Assembly (NCBI GenBank): GCA_964034945.1
Contig: OZ035961.1
Coordinates: forward strand, 44,628,184 to 44,692,183
DNA from: Chrysopilus asiliformis
Taxonomy: Eukaryota > Arthropoda > Insecta > Diptera > Rhagionidae
Length of the DNA: 64,000 nucleotides
Direction of reading: 5' to 3'
Part shown: one piece after another, positions 31,171 to 41,300 of the stretch
Position numbering within the stretch: the stretch's first letter is position 1
Layout: every line of letters begins with the position of its first letter
Translations under genes and position numbers: made by a program
Notes under the pieces: generated by a model
What the model saw: the letters and a program-made list of their open reading frames with translations, nothing else
What the model was told of the DNA's origin: nothing
The model's database searches: none

Positions 31171-32612
31171 TACATAAATCAGATTTTGTTTTGGCCCGAT
31201 TCCCTCTATTTCTGGAGATACGAAAAAGGAAATCTTTCAAGCAACTTTGTTGGCATCGAAAATATTTTCTTTTTAGTAACTCCAGAAGTAGTGAATTTCG
31301 CGAAAGCTAAGTGCGACTCAGAATCAGCAACGTCAAAATAGCCTAAAATTCTATATCTTTGATATTGACCAAAATGTAGATTTTTTAACTTAATAATCAC
31401 TATTTTTTTTTTTTTTGTTTTTATTTGTATTTTTTTTTTTTTGCTAAGTTTTATTATTTTTTATAGAATTTATTTTTATGGAAACTGAACTGAATTAATT
31501 TTTTTTTTCCTTTTTAGTGTATTTTTTTTTTTAAATAAAAGCTTGTTTTTTTTTTAATTTTATTTTTTTTAGTCATTTTGTAGTTGACTAGTATAACTCC
31601 AAAATGACGTATTTTTCGCCACGCTTGTTTTTACTTTTTAGTGTTCAAATATAACTTGCCTTTCAGATATTCTTACAGAGTTTTTAACGTCTGAATAGAA
31701 TTCAGCGATCCCAAAAAACCTCCAGATGACGTTTTTCCTAGAAAATTTGGGGAAAGGATAATCACGTTATCTTTACAGGACCTACCGTTATCCTTACTGA
31801 ATTCTTAACGTCAGAATCGGATTCAACACCAAAAACCTCCAGATTTTTTTTCCCGGAAATTTTGAAGAAAAGGATAATCCCGTTATCATTTAGAACCTCT
31901 TCTTATCCTTACAAGGACGAAGTTGTAAAAAAATTGTATTCCCATCGAACTTACGTATGTGTGCAAAATTTCAAGTCAATCAAGTGGAAGTGGGTCAAAA
32001 TTAGATTGCAAGATTTGACCCCGACTGACAAACAGCAAGCAGACATACGAGGCAAGCTAAATAAAAGATAAAAGCTTTTAAAAAACTGAAAACTCCGCTT
32101 TACCGGTAGCTCGATTATTTTTATAGCGCTTACTGCGCAATTGCTGGAGTCTAATTCGCAGATATGGTTACTTTTATTCCATTGAAAGTGGTTTTAACAT
32201 GTTCCATTACATACCTTTTCAAACTTTTTTTTTTAAATCTGTAGATTTGATTAGAAAAATCCAATTATAAATTTACTCATTTATTTTTTTTGTACATTTT
32301 TTTTATTATTTTATACTATTTCTAAAAATTAAATTTCTGAATCATTGATAAAAACATTTGTTCGTCTAAAACTTACAATTCGAAGACTATTCGAAACAAT
32401 TCCTAGTTTTAAAATGTTAATGCCAATAAAAATTAAAAGAAACACCTTCGAAATGATGGTTTGTTAATGACATTTTATCAATCAAAATTCTGATACAATA
32501 CAATTTGTATTTACTTTTACTATTTGTCAAAAGATTTTTTAGTAAGAAAAATAATTTTTAATTATCATTTTGCAAATATTTATACAGTGTCGTTTTTGTA
32601 ATTTTAAAAATA
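31171..32612. other. Repeat-derived intergenic DNA
   Basis: 31185-31400 shares recognisable stretches with 60290-60640 (TTTGATATTGAC, TAGGCTATTTTGACG, TCTGGAGATAC), so it is a dispersed repeat. 31650-32070 shares its plan with 61260-61620 (GATCCCAAAAAACC, AGGACCTACCGTT, CAGACATAC near the end), a second one. T-rich tracts occur at 31400-31570. No gene. Confidence 0.45.
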
Positions 32613-33308
32613 GAGTAAGTTCGGGTATTGTGGTATAGGCGGGTAATGTGGTACCCCATCATTTCTCGGATATGAGATGCCGCATCGCAAGATCAAACAT
32701 ACAATACTGTTTTTTGTGAAATTCTTCAACCATTGTTGGTGTTGACAAGTTCATGGTTTATCAGGTTATATCGGAATTTTCTGAAAAACGTTTTTGAGCA
32801 CAATCAACATTTTATTGTCTCCACATTCAAATGAATCTCGAAAGCCAATTTTAAATTGTTTTTTTTTAACTGTGAATCAGTGAACGATTATTTAGACAAC
32901 ACATTTAATTTTGGAAAAGAAAATTTTTGGATTCAAGCGAATTAGACTAAGAAATCATTTTTTTGGCTTGTCATGGTGAGAACGGCTAATGTGGCATACT
33001 ATTTTTTCCATACAAATATTTAATATTTGAATGGATGAAACAGTATTCCACATTACCCGCCTTAAATATTTGTATCGAAGAAACAGTATACCACATTACC
33101 CGCCAATTTTTTGAAGCACTTTTTTTTCAGTTAGTGTACTTTTTTGATCATAATTTTGCTTTTATGTTTATGATTGGTAACATTGCTGTGGAATTTTGTA
33201 GGCAAGCCTCTGGAGGTGTCGTATGCGAAATTCTAACATGATTGCTTTTAAAACGAGTGATTTATTATGAAAACAAAAGAAGGTGTACCACAATACCCGA
33301 ACTTACTC
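32613..33308. mobile_element. Tc1/mariner-type non-autonomous element at the end of the orphan gene
   Basis: The ends GAGTAAGTTCGGGTATTGTG and its inverse CCCGAACTTACTC are flanked by TA (32611-32612, 33309-33310). The interior repeats GGCGGGTAATGTGG-type motifs in both orientations, and no transposase is present. Its last base plus the TA duplication form the stop codon of the minus-strand gene at 33308-34735, and an AATAAA on the minus strand at 33261-33266 lies within it. Confidence 0.88.
33261..33266 (-). promoter_or_regulatory. Candidate poly(A) signal of the orphan gene, inside a transposon
   Basis: The minus strand reads AATAAA about 42 nt beyond the stop codon, within the element at 32613-33308. 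It is a plausible cleavage signal but unproven. Confidence 0.45.
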
Positions 33309-34735
33309 TAATAGTCCCAAATCGGCTGATTTTCGATATTTTGAGGCATACCGAAGTACGCATGAAAGTAATTTGGTGGTGCAATAGGCACAGGAGGGTG
33401 TGACAAGGGATATGCCTGATAGGGAGGGTAATTCCCATTGATATGAGGAACTGGGGGTAATGGCAATGACACTCCATTGTTTACAAATCTGCTGATAAAC
33501 TCGGGATAACCGGTGTGATCACCTGGTGACTCATTCTCAGTGAAGCAACAATTTAAACTATGTAGGTGAGGACAATGAGCACATTTTCCGTGGGGAGTCG
33601 AGTTTTTGGTCGAACAAAAATCGGTGCTTGGCCAATTTCCGGCACTCTGGTTAGGACTGTCCGGCCCTTTTTCAACAACGGTAGCTTGTAGAGGCGATGA
33701 ATACCAAGAAGTCAGTTGTTGCCAGATATTAGGTATGGGAACATTTAATGGTCCAGATGGAAAGTTGTTAAGTGCTGGAACTTCTGGAACTGCTACTCTG
33801 GCGGCTGGAACTACTTCTGGGATCGCTGAAATTGCTTCTGGGATCACTGGAACTGCTACTTGGGCTACTGGAATACCCGGTGATGCAACTGGAATGGTTT
33901 GTATATTTGGTTCTGGTGCAGGTACGAAAAATTCTTCATTAAGAGTATTCCAGATATCAATATACAACCGGTCGTACGCCTGATTGGCTTCTCTTGATGC
34001 TATATCGGAATCTTTGCAGCACGATTTGCAGTTTTCTAAAGGGCAAGTAGACCAAAATGCTGGAGCTGAAACAGTTTTCGGAGCTTGAACTGTTGTAGTA
34101 GCTGCAGTTGAAAGATTTTCTATTGGACGGCTCTGCATTTCTTCCTGGTTCCAGATATCCAAAAGTCCTGATTGATACTCGCGCTCTAAATAATTGCCAA
34201 CAATAGCGGATTCCTTGGGTTCTTGGCATTCCTCAACAATCGGTTCTTTATAATTTGCATAGTTATTCTCACAATAATTTCCTGAGTAGGCAATGCTGAA
34301 GTGGTCCGTCGGGCATTGTGACTCTGATTCTGTGTTTCCTCCCGAAGTGTCTAGCGGAGAGGTCGACTCTGTTTCTACAAAATTCTGTCCATGTTGTGGA
34401 AAATTTTGTCCTCTTTCAAGAAAATATTGTTCATTTTCCACAAAACTTTTTCCATTGTATCCAGTATTTCGCTCAGTTTCCACTAAATTTTGCTCTCCTT
34501 GTAAATTAAGATTATTGAATTCATTTACCGGCGCATATTGTTCACCGTAGTTTGAATAGTTAGAATTTACTCTTGGCACTCTATCATTGATTGGTCTATT
34601 TGTCAGTTCAGAATTCATGTTTATATTCATCTCAGCAAAATCGTCTGTTAAGACTCTCAAAACTGATGGCCTCCGCCGTCTTTGACCATAAAAATATCGA
34701 CTACGACGACAACCATTTCGGTTTACTCTAGACAT
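33308..34735 (-). CDS. Unrecognised 475-residue protein (orphan gene)
   Basis: I do not recognise this protein. The frame could start at 34837, but I chose the Met at 34735 because the pseudogene copy at 7107 starts at the equivalent position (MSRVNRNG / MSEINRNG). Visible parts: a basic N-terminus (RRSRYFYGQRRRRPS, residues 11-25) next to VLRVLTDDFAEMN; an Asn/Glu/Gln-rich region with degenerate repeats (FVENEQ, FLERGQNF, FVETES, about 98-124); CPLENCKSCC (231-240); a Val/Pro/Ile-rich stretch with IPE/VPE repeats (281-321); CAHCPHLHSLNCC (385-397); and a Pro/Tyr-rich tail. There is no signal peptide or membrane segment. The cysteine clusters could bind metal, which is a guess. It is intronless as read. 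Stop codon and probable poly(A) signal come from a transposon. Rapid divergence from its paralogue suggests fast evolution. Confidence 0.7.
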   Translation of the reverse strand: MSRVNRNGCRRSRYFYGQRRRRPSVLRVLTDDFAEMNINMNSELTNRPINDRVPRVNSNYSNYGEQYAPVNEFNNLNLQGEQNLVETERNTGYNGKSFVENEQYFLERGQNFPQHGQNFVETESTSPLDTSGGNTESESQCPTDHFSIAYSGNYCENNYANYKEPIVEECQEPKESAIVGNYLEREYQSGLLDIWNQEEMQSRPIENLSTAATTTVQAPKTVSAPAFWSTCPLENCKSCCKDSDIASREANQAYDRLYIDIWNTLNEEFFVPAPEPNIQTIPVASPGIPVAQVAVPVIPEAISAIPEVVPAARVAVPEVPALNNFPSGPLNVPIPNIWQQLTSWYSSPLQATVVEKGPDSPNQSAGNWPSTDFCSTKNSTPHGKCAHCPHLHSLNCCFTENESPGDHTGYPEFISRFVNNGVSLPLPPVPHINGNYPPYQAYPLSHPPVPIAPPNYFHAYFGMPQNIENQPIWDY

Positions 34736-34966
34736 TTTTAAATATTTAATTTTAGTTGTATTAAACAATTTCAATGCGAATATTTTTTCACTTAGGCCAC
34801 TAACACTCTTTTTTTCAAGAAAATAAATTGAATTCAAGTTTGCAATAATTTATCTTTTATAATTCAAATAGAATTTAAAACTTCGTATCTTTAACCAAAT
34901 ATTTTTTCAAGATGTGAACACTTTGAAAATTCGGTTCAGAATAAGACCCAGTGGCCATTACCAGGG

Positions 34967-34974
34967 CTTTTATA
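34967..34974 (-). promoter_or_regulatory. TATA box candidate of the orphan gene
   Basis: The minus strand reads TATAAAAG about 235 bp upstream of the chosen start codon, in otherwise AT-rich DNA. A TATA promoter fits a tissue- or stage-restricted gene. Similarity to the duplicated upstream region begins just beyond it. Confidence 0.4.
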
Positions 34975-35363
34975 CTAATCTAATTAAAATTATTTACTAA
35001 TTACTTTCTCTATCCTTTTGTCGAGAGTCGGTATAAATTATTTTTTGTCTTTTTCACCCAACCAATTATTACCTGAATCAATAATGAGTCCCTTTTCGCA
35101 CACCTAGTTATTTTTATGAGGCTGTGTTCAATTACATCTCAATGATGTGTTTTTCTGCACTGACTTGGAAAGCCAAATTTTCAATTTGATTAGTTTTGAG
35201 ATTTAATTCTGCTACCAATATTTAGTATTTTAGATAATTCATTTTTTCAAATTTTTGACTTTTTGCTTTAAAGACTAATTATAAACTTAAAGATGAAGTT
35301 TTTGTTCAGGAGAATTTAATGGTTCTCTTCACTGTAATAAAACAAAATTCGGTAGAAAATCCG
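34975..35363. other. Spacer between the orphan gene promoter and the THADA 3' end
   Basis: No gene. 35040-35235 resembles 9598-9826 and is probably part of the duplicated upstream region of the orphan gene family. Confidence 0.4.
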
Positions 35364-35369
35364 TTTATT
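35364..35369 (-). promoter_or_regulatory. Poly(A) signal candidate of THADA
   Basis: AATAAA on the minus strand 16 nt beyond the THADA stop codon, implying a very short 3' UTR. Confidence 0.5.
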
Positions 35370-35384
35370 TTATCTTCACTGAAG

Positions 35385-38300
35385 CTAAAAATTTAAATAA
35401 ATACTTAAAATTTTGTCCCGCCATAAATCGAAACCAAAATATCTTAAAAATGGCTTTTGAACCTGACTAGAAACCTTTAAAATATCATTCACTGACCCAT
35501 TTTTCTCACAGCAAAGTATTTCGACGATTTTTGGACTATGGAAGTCAAACTTACATAATTGGAAAAATGATATCAAATGCAAGCGACTTAAAAAACTTAA
35601 ATTTCTAAATTTGTAACATTCATAAAATCTATGTTTTATCAAGTTAAAAAAATCTTCTTGATCCACATTGGTGAATTGTGAATCATTATTATATTTATTT
35701 ATACATTGTATAAAACACAATAGCAAGCCATGTCGAAAATTCTCATTGTCAATGACAAAAAAAGCTTTAACTCCATTTAAAAGAAAATTTGGAATTTCAT
35801 TACGAAATTCATGGAATCTCGCTAAGCAGAGTGCTGATAATTTTCGAATCTTCTCACATTCATGAAATAAAAACTTCCAAAACAGACTTTTGAATTGTGT
35901 GCGTAAACAACTGTCCTCATTTATAGGATCTTTTTTAATATATTCGATACTGGATAGAAATTCTAAAAATAGTATAATCGAAGAGGTAGCCAGTTTTTTC
36001 CTTGTCGTGTTACTACAGTACTCTAACATATGTTTTATCGTTTTGGGAAGCCGAATAGAAACTTCGCAAAATGTTGTTTCTGTTGGTTTCCAAATTTTCA
36101 GTACGCTATCATTTAAATCAGTATTCCCAGGCTGTTTCTGACCAATTATTTTTGGTGTCAAAGCTCCAAACAGTTGTAATGCTCCGTTTCTGTAAAATAT
36201 TTTAATTGGAGTTTTCGTTATCGTGACATAAACCATCATCATAAACAATAATTACCTGACAGTCCATTCCTTTTCTTCAATTCTCATCATTGAAGCCATC
36301 ATAATATCATCATAATACTCGGAAACATCACTCTTTAAGTCCGTGTCTTTAACCAAAACGCATAAATAGTTCAAAACTAATGCATCAAAATTTTCACGCT
36401 GCTGATTGTATTGCGAATCAACTTTTTTCTCTTTTATGCCATTTAAAAGTTCTTTGACCGCATAATGGAGAAGAGGTTTTCCTCGATGGCCATCATTTTT
36501 CAGAAGATGATGAAACATTATTGATAAGCCAGCACCACGGCGTGTTAAACTGATTCCGTCAACGTTTTTAAATAGTCCATTTAAGCACGAATATAGTAAA
36601 TTGTATTGATGTGACGTTTGTGTAAAGTTGCTTGATATTTGTTTCACTAATTTACCTGAAATGAAAGTAAAAAAATCTGATGTTAATAGCACAAGACTCT
36701 CTTATACGAAATTTACGTTCTTCCGTAATTTACACTATAACCCGATAAATAAAATATGTTTTAGTTCACAAAAAACATCAATTTTTTTACAAACTATGAA
36801 ATAATTCAATATTGGTAAAAGAGATCGATTTTGGGTGCAAGAAAAAAAATGTGGAGAATTTTAATACCTTTAATTCTACTATAAACTATTTTTTTTTTTT
36901 CGAAAAACAGTTCGCAAAAATATAATCTTTTACATTTTAATGAAAATATCTCTACACTGTAAAATATAGCGGATAACGTTAAAATACAAAATTATGGTAA
37001 TTCTTCTCATATAATGAACCAACAAAACCCGTTAGTTTTCGATAGAATCGCAGAAAACTGATTTTTTTTTTATACACCGGTATATCTCAAGGTTGTGAGG
37101 AAATCACAACCTGGAAGTTGCACGAAGCTTCAACTACCTAGGGTTAAAAGTAGAAGCCGACAACAACCTAAATGAAGAAATCCGCGCACGGCTGCTTAAA
37201 GCCAACAAAACCTACTACAGCTTATCAAAACTCTCCAGGTCTAAAAACCTAACTATAATAACGAAACTGCAACTGTACAGGACCCTGATCCTTCCAGTCC
37301 TCATGTATTCCTCTGAGACCAAGCAAAAATAATTGCGACCTCTTTTCCGCGGTTGAAAGGAAAATACTCAGAAGGATCTTTGGCCCCATACATGAGGGGG
37401 GACGATTCCGGAGACTCTACAATTACGAAGTCTATGAGAGATATCAGGACGTGCCCGTAGTCAAGCTAGTAAGACTCAACAAACTTCGGTGGGTTGGTCA
37501 TGTCACTCGCATGAGTGAAGGTGACCCGGCTCGGAAAGTCTTCTGCGGTAGGTTATTATTACCAACAAGCCGACGAGGAATGGCAAGACCTCAGATGGCA
37601 AGACGGCGTTGACCAGGACGCGAAGAGAATTGGGATGTAGTGGCGGCTTTATAGGGGAGGCAACGGAGGCATTGCCTCCTCATAACATTTTATAAAAATG
37701 TTTTTCTAACGTATGCCTTTAATTTTTTATACCATAATGGACTGAATAAAAATCTGCATGTTCAGAAAATAATAATTTAAAAGAAAATCCTATTCTCTAA
37801 TGTCGAATTCTCTAAAACATAAACTACAAATTCTCTTCATAGAGGCTAGCCTCCGATTTGCACAAATACTTTCATACAGCTTTTGCTAAGCACAAGCATC
37901 GGAGGCTAGCCTCTATGAAGAGATTTTTTTACGGAGATTGGTGTTCGTATTCTATATGTGGCTATGCTTCTGCCACAAACAAGTATATACAGATAACCAA
38001 TGCCCATAGTAGCAGCTGTACCCATTTTTAGCTCGTAGCCGAGAGTCGTAGCTGACAAAACGCAATAAGAAAATACCGAAACCAACCGGCTGCGATGACT
38101 AAGATCGTGAAACATTCTATTTGATCGCCGAAAGGCAGAAAGGGAAGAGGATATCTAGCAAACGATCGCAGTCGGTTGGTTTCGGCATTTTCTCATTTCG
38201 TTTTGTCAGCTGCGACTGTCGGCTACGAGCTAAAAATGGGTACAGCTGCTACTATGGGCATTGGTTATCTGAATATACTTGTTTGTGCTTCTGCTTAGCA

Positions 38301-41300
38301 AAAGCTGTATGAAAGTATTTGTGCGAATCGGAGGCTAGCCTCTATGAAGAGATTTTTTTACGGCGCCTAAAGTTAGTTAAAACTAAAGTTAGTTTTTGAC
38401 GCCTAAAGGTAGTCTCAAACTTGTGAAATTTGAATTTCGCGGCAAACGAAATTTGAATTTCGCGACCTTATAGACCACGATTAGACGCAGACACACTGAA
38501 CTTCCACACTGAACCTCTTGTGATTACACAGGTTGAGCTGAACCCAAAAGAAAATGAAACGAATGGAAATTGGGCCATTTTGTTTTTAATTTCGTGTTTG
38601 TGAAAAGTTTTTTTTTGTATTTAATTCCATGTTTGTGAATGTCAGATAAACCGGGGTGTTGCTCGTATGCTTCAATCAAAATCGTTGTCTGACTTTTATT
38701 CCAGTTTGCCATTGAATAAACAAATTTTAGCTAAACAACATGTACGCACTCTACGACGATCACAGAGCAAATGATTTTTTTGTAACAAGTGGGAATGAAT
38801 CAGCCAATCAGAATTCGCTCCGCTTCTTGAGCAACTGAAATTTTTAGTTTGGGTTCGACTTTTCGTGTCATCGTTCCCACTTCGTCCCTCGCCAGTAAAG
38901 AGTCGATTTGTGGCGCCACACTAAGCGCGTGTAATCGTGGTCATACAGTTCAGTGAATGCGTTCAAGTACGATAAAGAGGAAAATATTTTTGGGACAATT
39001 TTTCAGCAGAGATTTGTATGGTGACAGTTGTTCTATGTTATATAGTTCTGTGGTCGTATCATAAAAAATTTTAAAGAACTAAAAAAAACTTCGCCTCCTC
39101 ATTTCAAATATACACGAGCCGCCACTGTTGGGATGCAAAACTGGAGGACATCGGCACGTGACCGGGACCTCTGGCGAGAGACATTGCGGCAGGCCAAGAC
39201 CGGAAACCGGTTGTAGTTCCGAGGAAGAGAGAGAGGTATATCTCAATACCGATTTGTGATATCGAGTTCTAATGAGAGACTAAAGTATAGGGAATTTTAC
39301 AGTCTGCAACTTTTGTCATACATTTAAAAGTAAATAGCAAAAAACTAAGTTGCGATCTTTAGCCACCATTTTGGTTACTTCCAATTAACGGATTTCCACC
39401 AAAAAGTGATAGGATCAAAAATGCCTGTAAAATTTCCAGTACCAAAAATGCCTGTAAAATTTCATGGCATCAATTCTATTAGTTTTTGAGAAATCTTGTA
39501 AACAGACTAACAGACAGACTGACAGACAGAGATATTTTTGTAATAGTGCTCCAATCGACTCATTAGTGCTCGGGAAATGTTTTTTAGGCAAATTGAAAGA
39601 ATCAAAAGTTGATGGGATCGTCCTGGAATGGGACTATCCTATCAGCTTTTGATGGAAACCCGTTAACCGGAAGTAACCAAAATGGCGGCTTTTTAAAAAT
39701 CGCAATTTGGGTTTCTGATATTTACTCTGAAATTACACGTTTTTCAGCAGTCAATAGTTGAAGACAATAAAATTTCCTAAGCTTTCTCTTTTAATAGTAC
39801 TCAATATCTCAAACCGGCTCGAGAAATACCGTTACTTCAAAAAAACCGATTTTTGAGGTCCTCTCGAAAACTAACGGGTTTTCGGTGGTTCAATGAGTGA
39901 TATGAATTAAAGAGAATAATTTTAGCCACAATTTTGTCTTTTACTGTTATCCGCTATCTTTTACCGTTATTTAGATATTTTCATTAAAAAGTAAAAAAAT
40001 AGATTTTTGCGAATTACTTACAAATTAACGGGTTTTCGAAATAAAAGTTAAAAGAACTAAAGATATTGAAATTCTCTACATTTTGAACTTGTACCTTGAA
40101 TCAATGTCTTTTACCGTTATTGAGATATTTCAGATTTTGTAAAAATTCACATTTTTATACCCGTATGGTGAAACCAAAGTAACGCCGTTTGTAACGCCAG
40201 AATCCCGTCATCACACACAAAAATGAATTACACCAGTGTGTTTAGAATGATAAAAAAAATTGGATTTTGCATGTCCGTCCGTTTGTCTGTCCGTCCGTCC
40301 GTCTGTGGCGCGGATTGCGGGCGCACGGATTGAGCTAGAGACTTCAAATTTTGCGTGGATCCGTTTTTCGTTAAATGCGAGGCTAAGTTCGTTAACCCTT
40401 TCGGTATTTTGATGCAAATATGGCATCATGCTAAAAAATTTGAATTGTCTTATTATTTATTTATTTTCAACACTCTATTCTCATTCAGTGCACCATTAAG
40501 TGCATTTTTGACCCAATTTTGATTTTTTGAGTAAAAAGCTGGACCACAGTGGACGTATTTGAAAAAAAATTAAAATTTTCAATTTTTTTTTTGTTTTAAA
40601 TGAATACTAATAGCTTAAACATCATTAATTTGTATACAGAGTATTTGTAAAACCCATAGAAAAAAACATGTACCGAAAGGTTAATGGGCAAAAATGGACC
40701 ATTAAGGGGGTGCCCCCCATACGAACGAAAACGTTTTTTGCGAATACCTCAAAAACGGTGCATCTTATCAAAAAAGTGCAAGAACAAAAGTTATTTAGGA
40801 TATAATTCTACATAAAACTCCCATACATCAAAATCCAATTGGAATAAATTTTAAAAAATCTTATTGGAAAGTTTGACTTCAAAGTGGAATTTTGGTACAA
40901 CTGCTCAAATTATGATACGAATATCACCATACGGGTCTCCAATGATTGCCCGATAGGCAATTATAGCTTTTGTTATGTTTATATGTGTAAGCCAATATTT
41001 GATTTATCGGCGCAGGAACGTAGATTTTGTATAAGAAAGTCGTTTCAAATTACTGCTAATAGCACAAGACAGCTGATTTTTGACGTGGATACGTCTTATA
41101 TTTTGGTTATAGGGGTACAAATTAGAAAATCTGCCTTGCTGCCATGATAAAAAATTTGCAATCGATGATACTCGATAGTTTGTGGTAACATCCGAACAGA
41201 AACTGTGTTATAAGATCCGGCCTACATAAAAAGCATTGTTTAGGGTATTTTGTTATGTTAAACTATGTTCAATTATTTTTTTTTAAATCAAAATCTAAAT

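Larger units (their letters stand above)
37091..39234 (+). mobile_element. 5'-truncated non-LTR retrotransposon interrupted by a hAT
   Basis: The 12 bases GGTATATCTCAA are duplicated at 37079-37090 and 39235-39246, a typical LINE target duplication. The plus strand encodes the C-terminal end of a LINE reverse transcriptase polyprotein: FNYLGLKVEADNNLNEEIRA, then YRTLILPVLMYSSET, ERKILRRIFGPIHEGG and LNKLRWVGHVTRMSEGDP, a conserved order in jockey/R1/RTE-type elements. It ends after the hAT insertion with RDLWRETLRQAKTGNRL and a stop, then a 20-bp purine-rich tail. There is a frame break near 37320. The catalytic YxDD part is absent. Confidence 0.85.
36720..40140 (+). repeat. H2-family repeat split by a LINE, in THADA intron 4
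   Basis: 36720-37090 and 39235-40140 carry H2-type sequence (ATCTTTTACATTTTAATGAA, AAAACCCGTTAGTTTTCGA, and later CAGACAGACTGACAGACAG). The two H2 parts have opposite-looking motifs, so there may be two adjacent inverted copies. A LINE with a 12-bp duplication separates them. Confidence 0.45.

Noticed and set aside
33308..34837. Start of the orphan protein at 34837
   Set aside because: The 34 extra residues have no counterpart in the paralogue, which starts at the Met equivalent to 34735.
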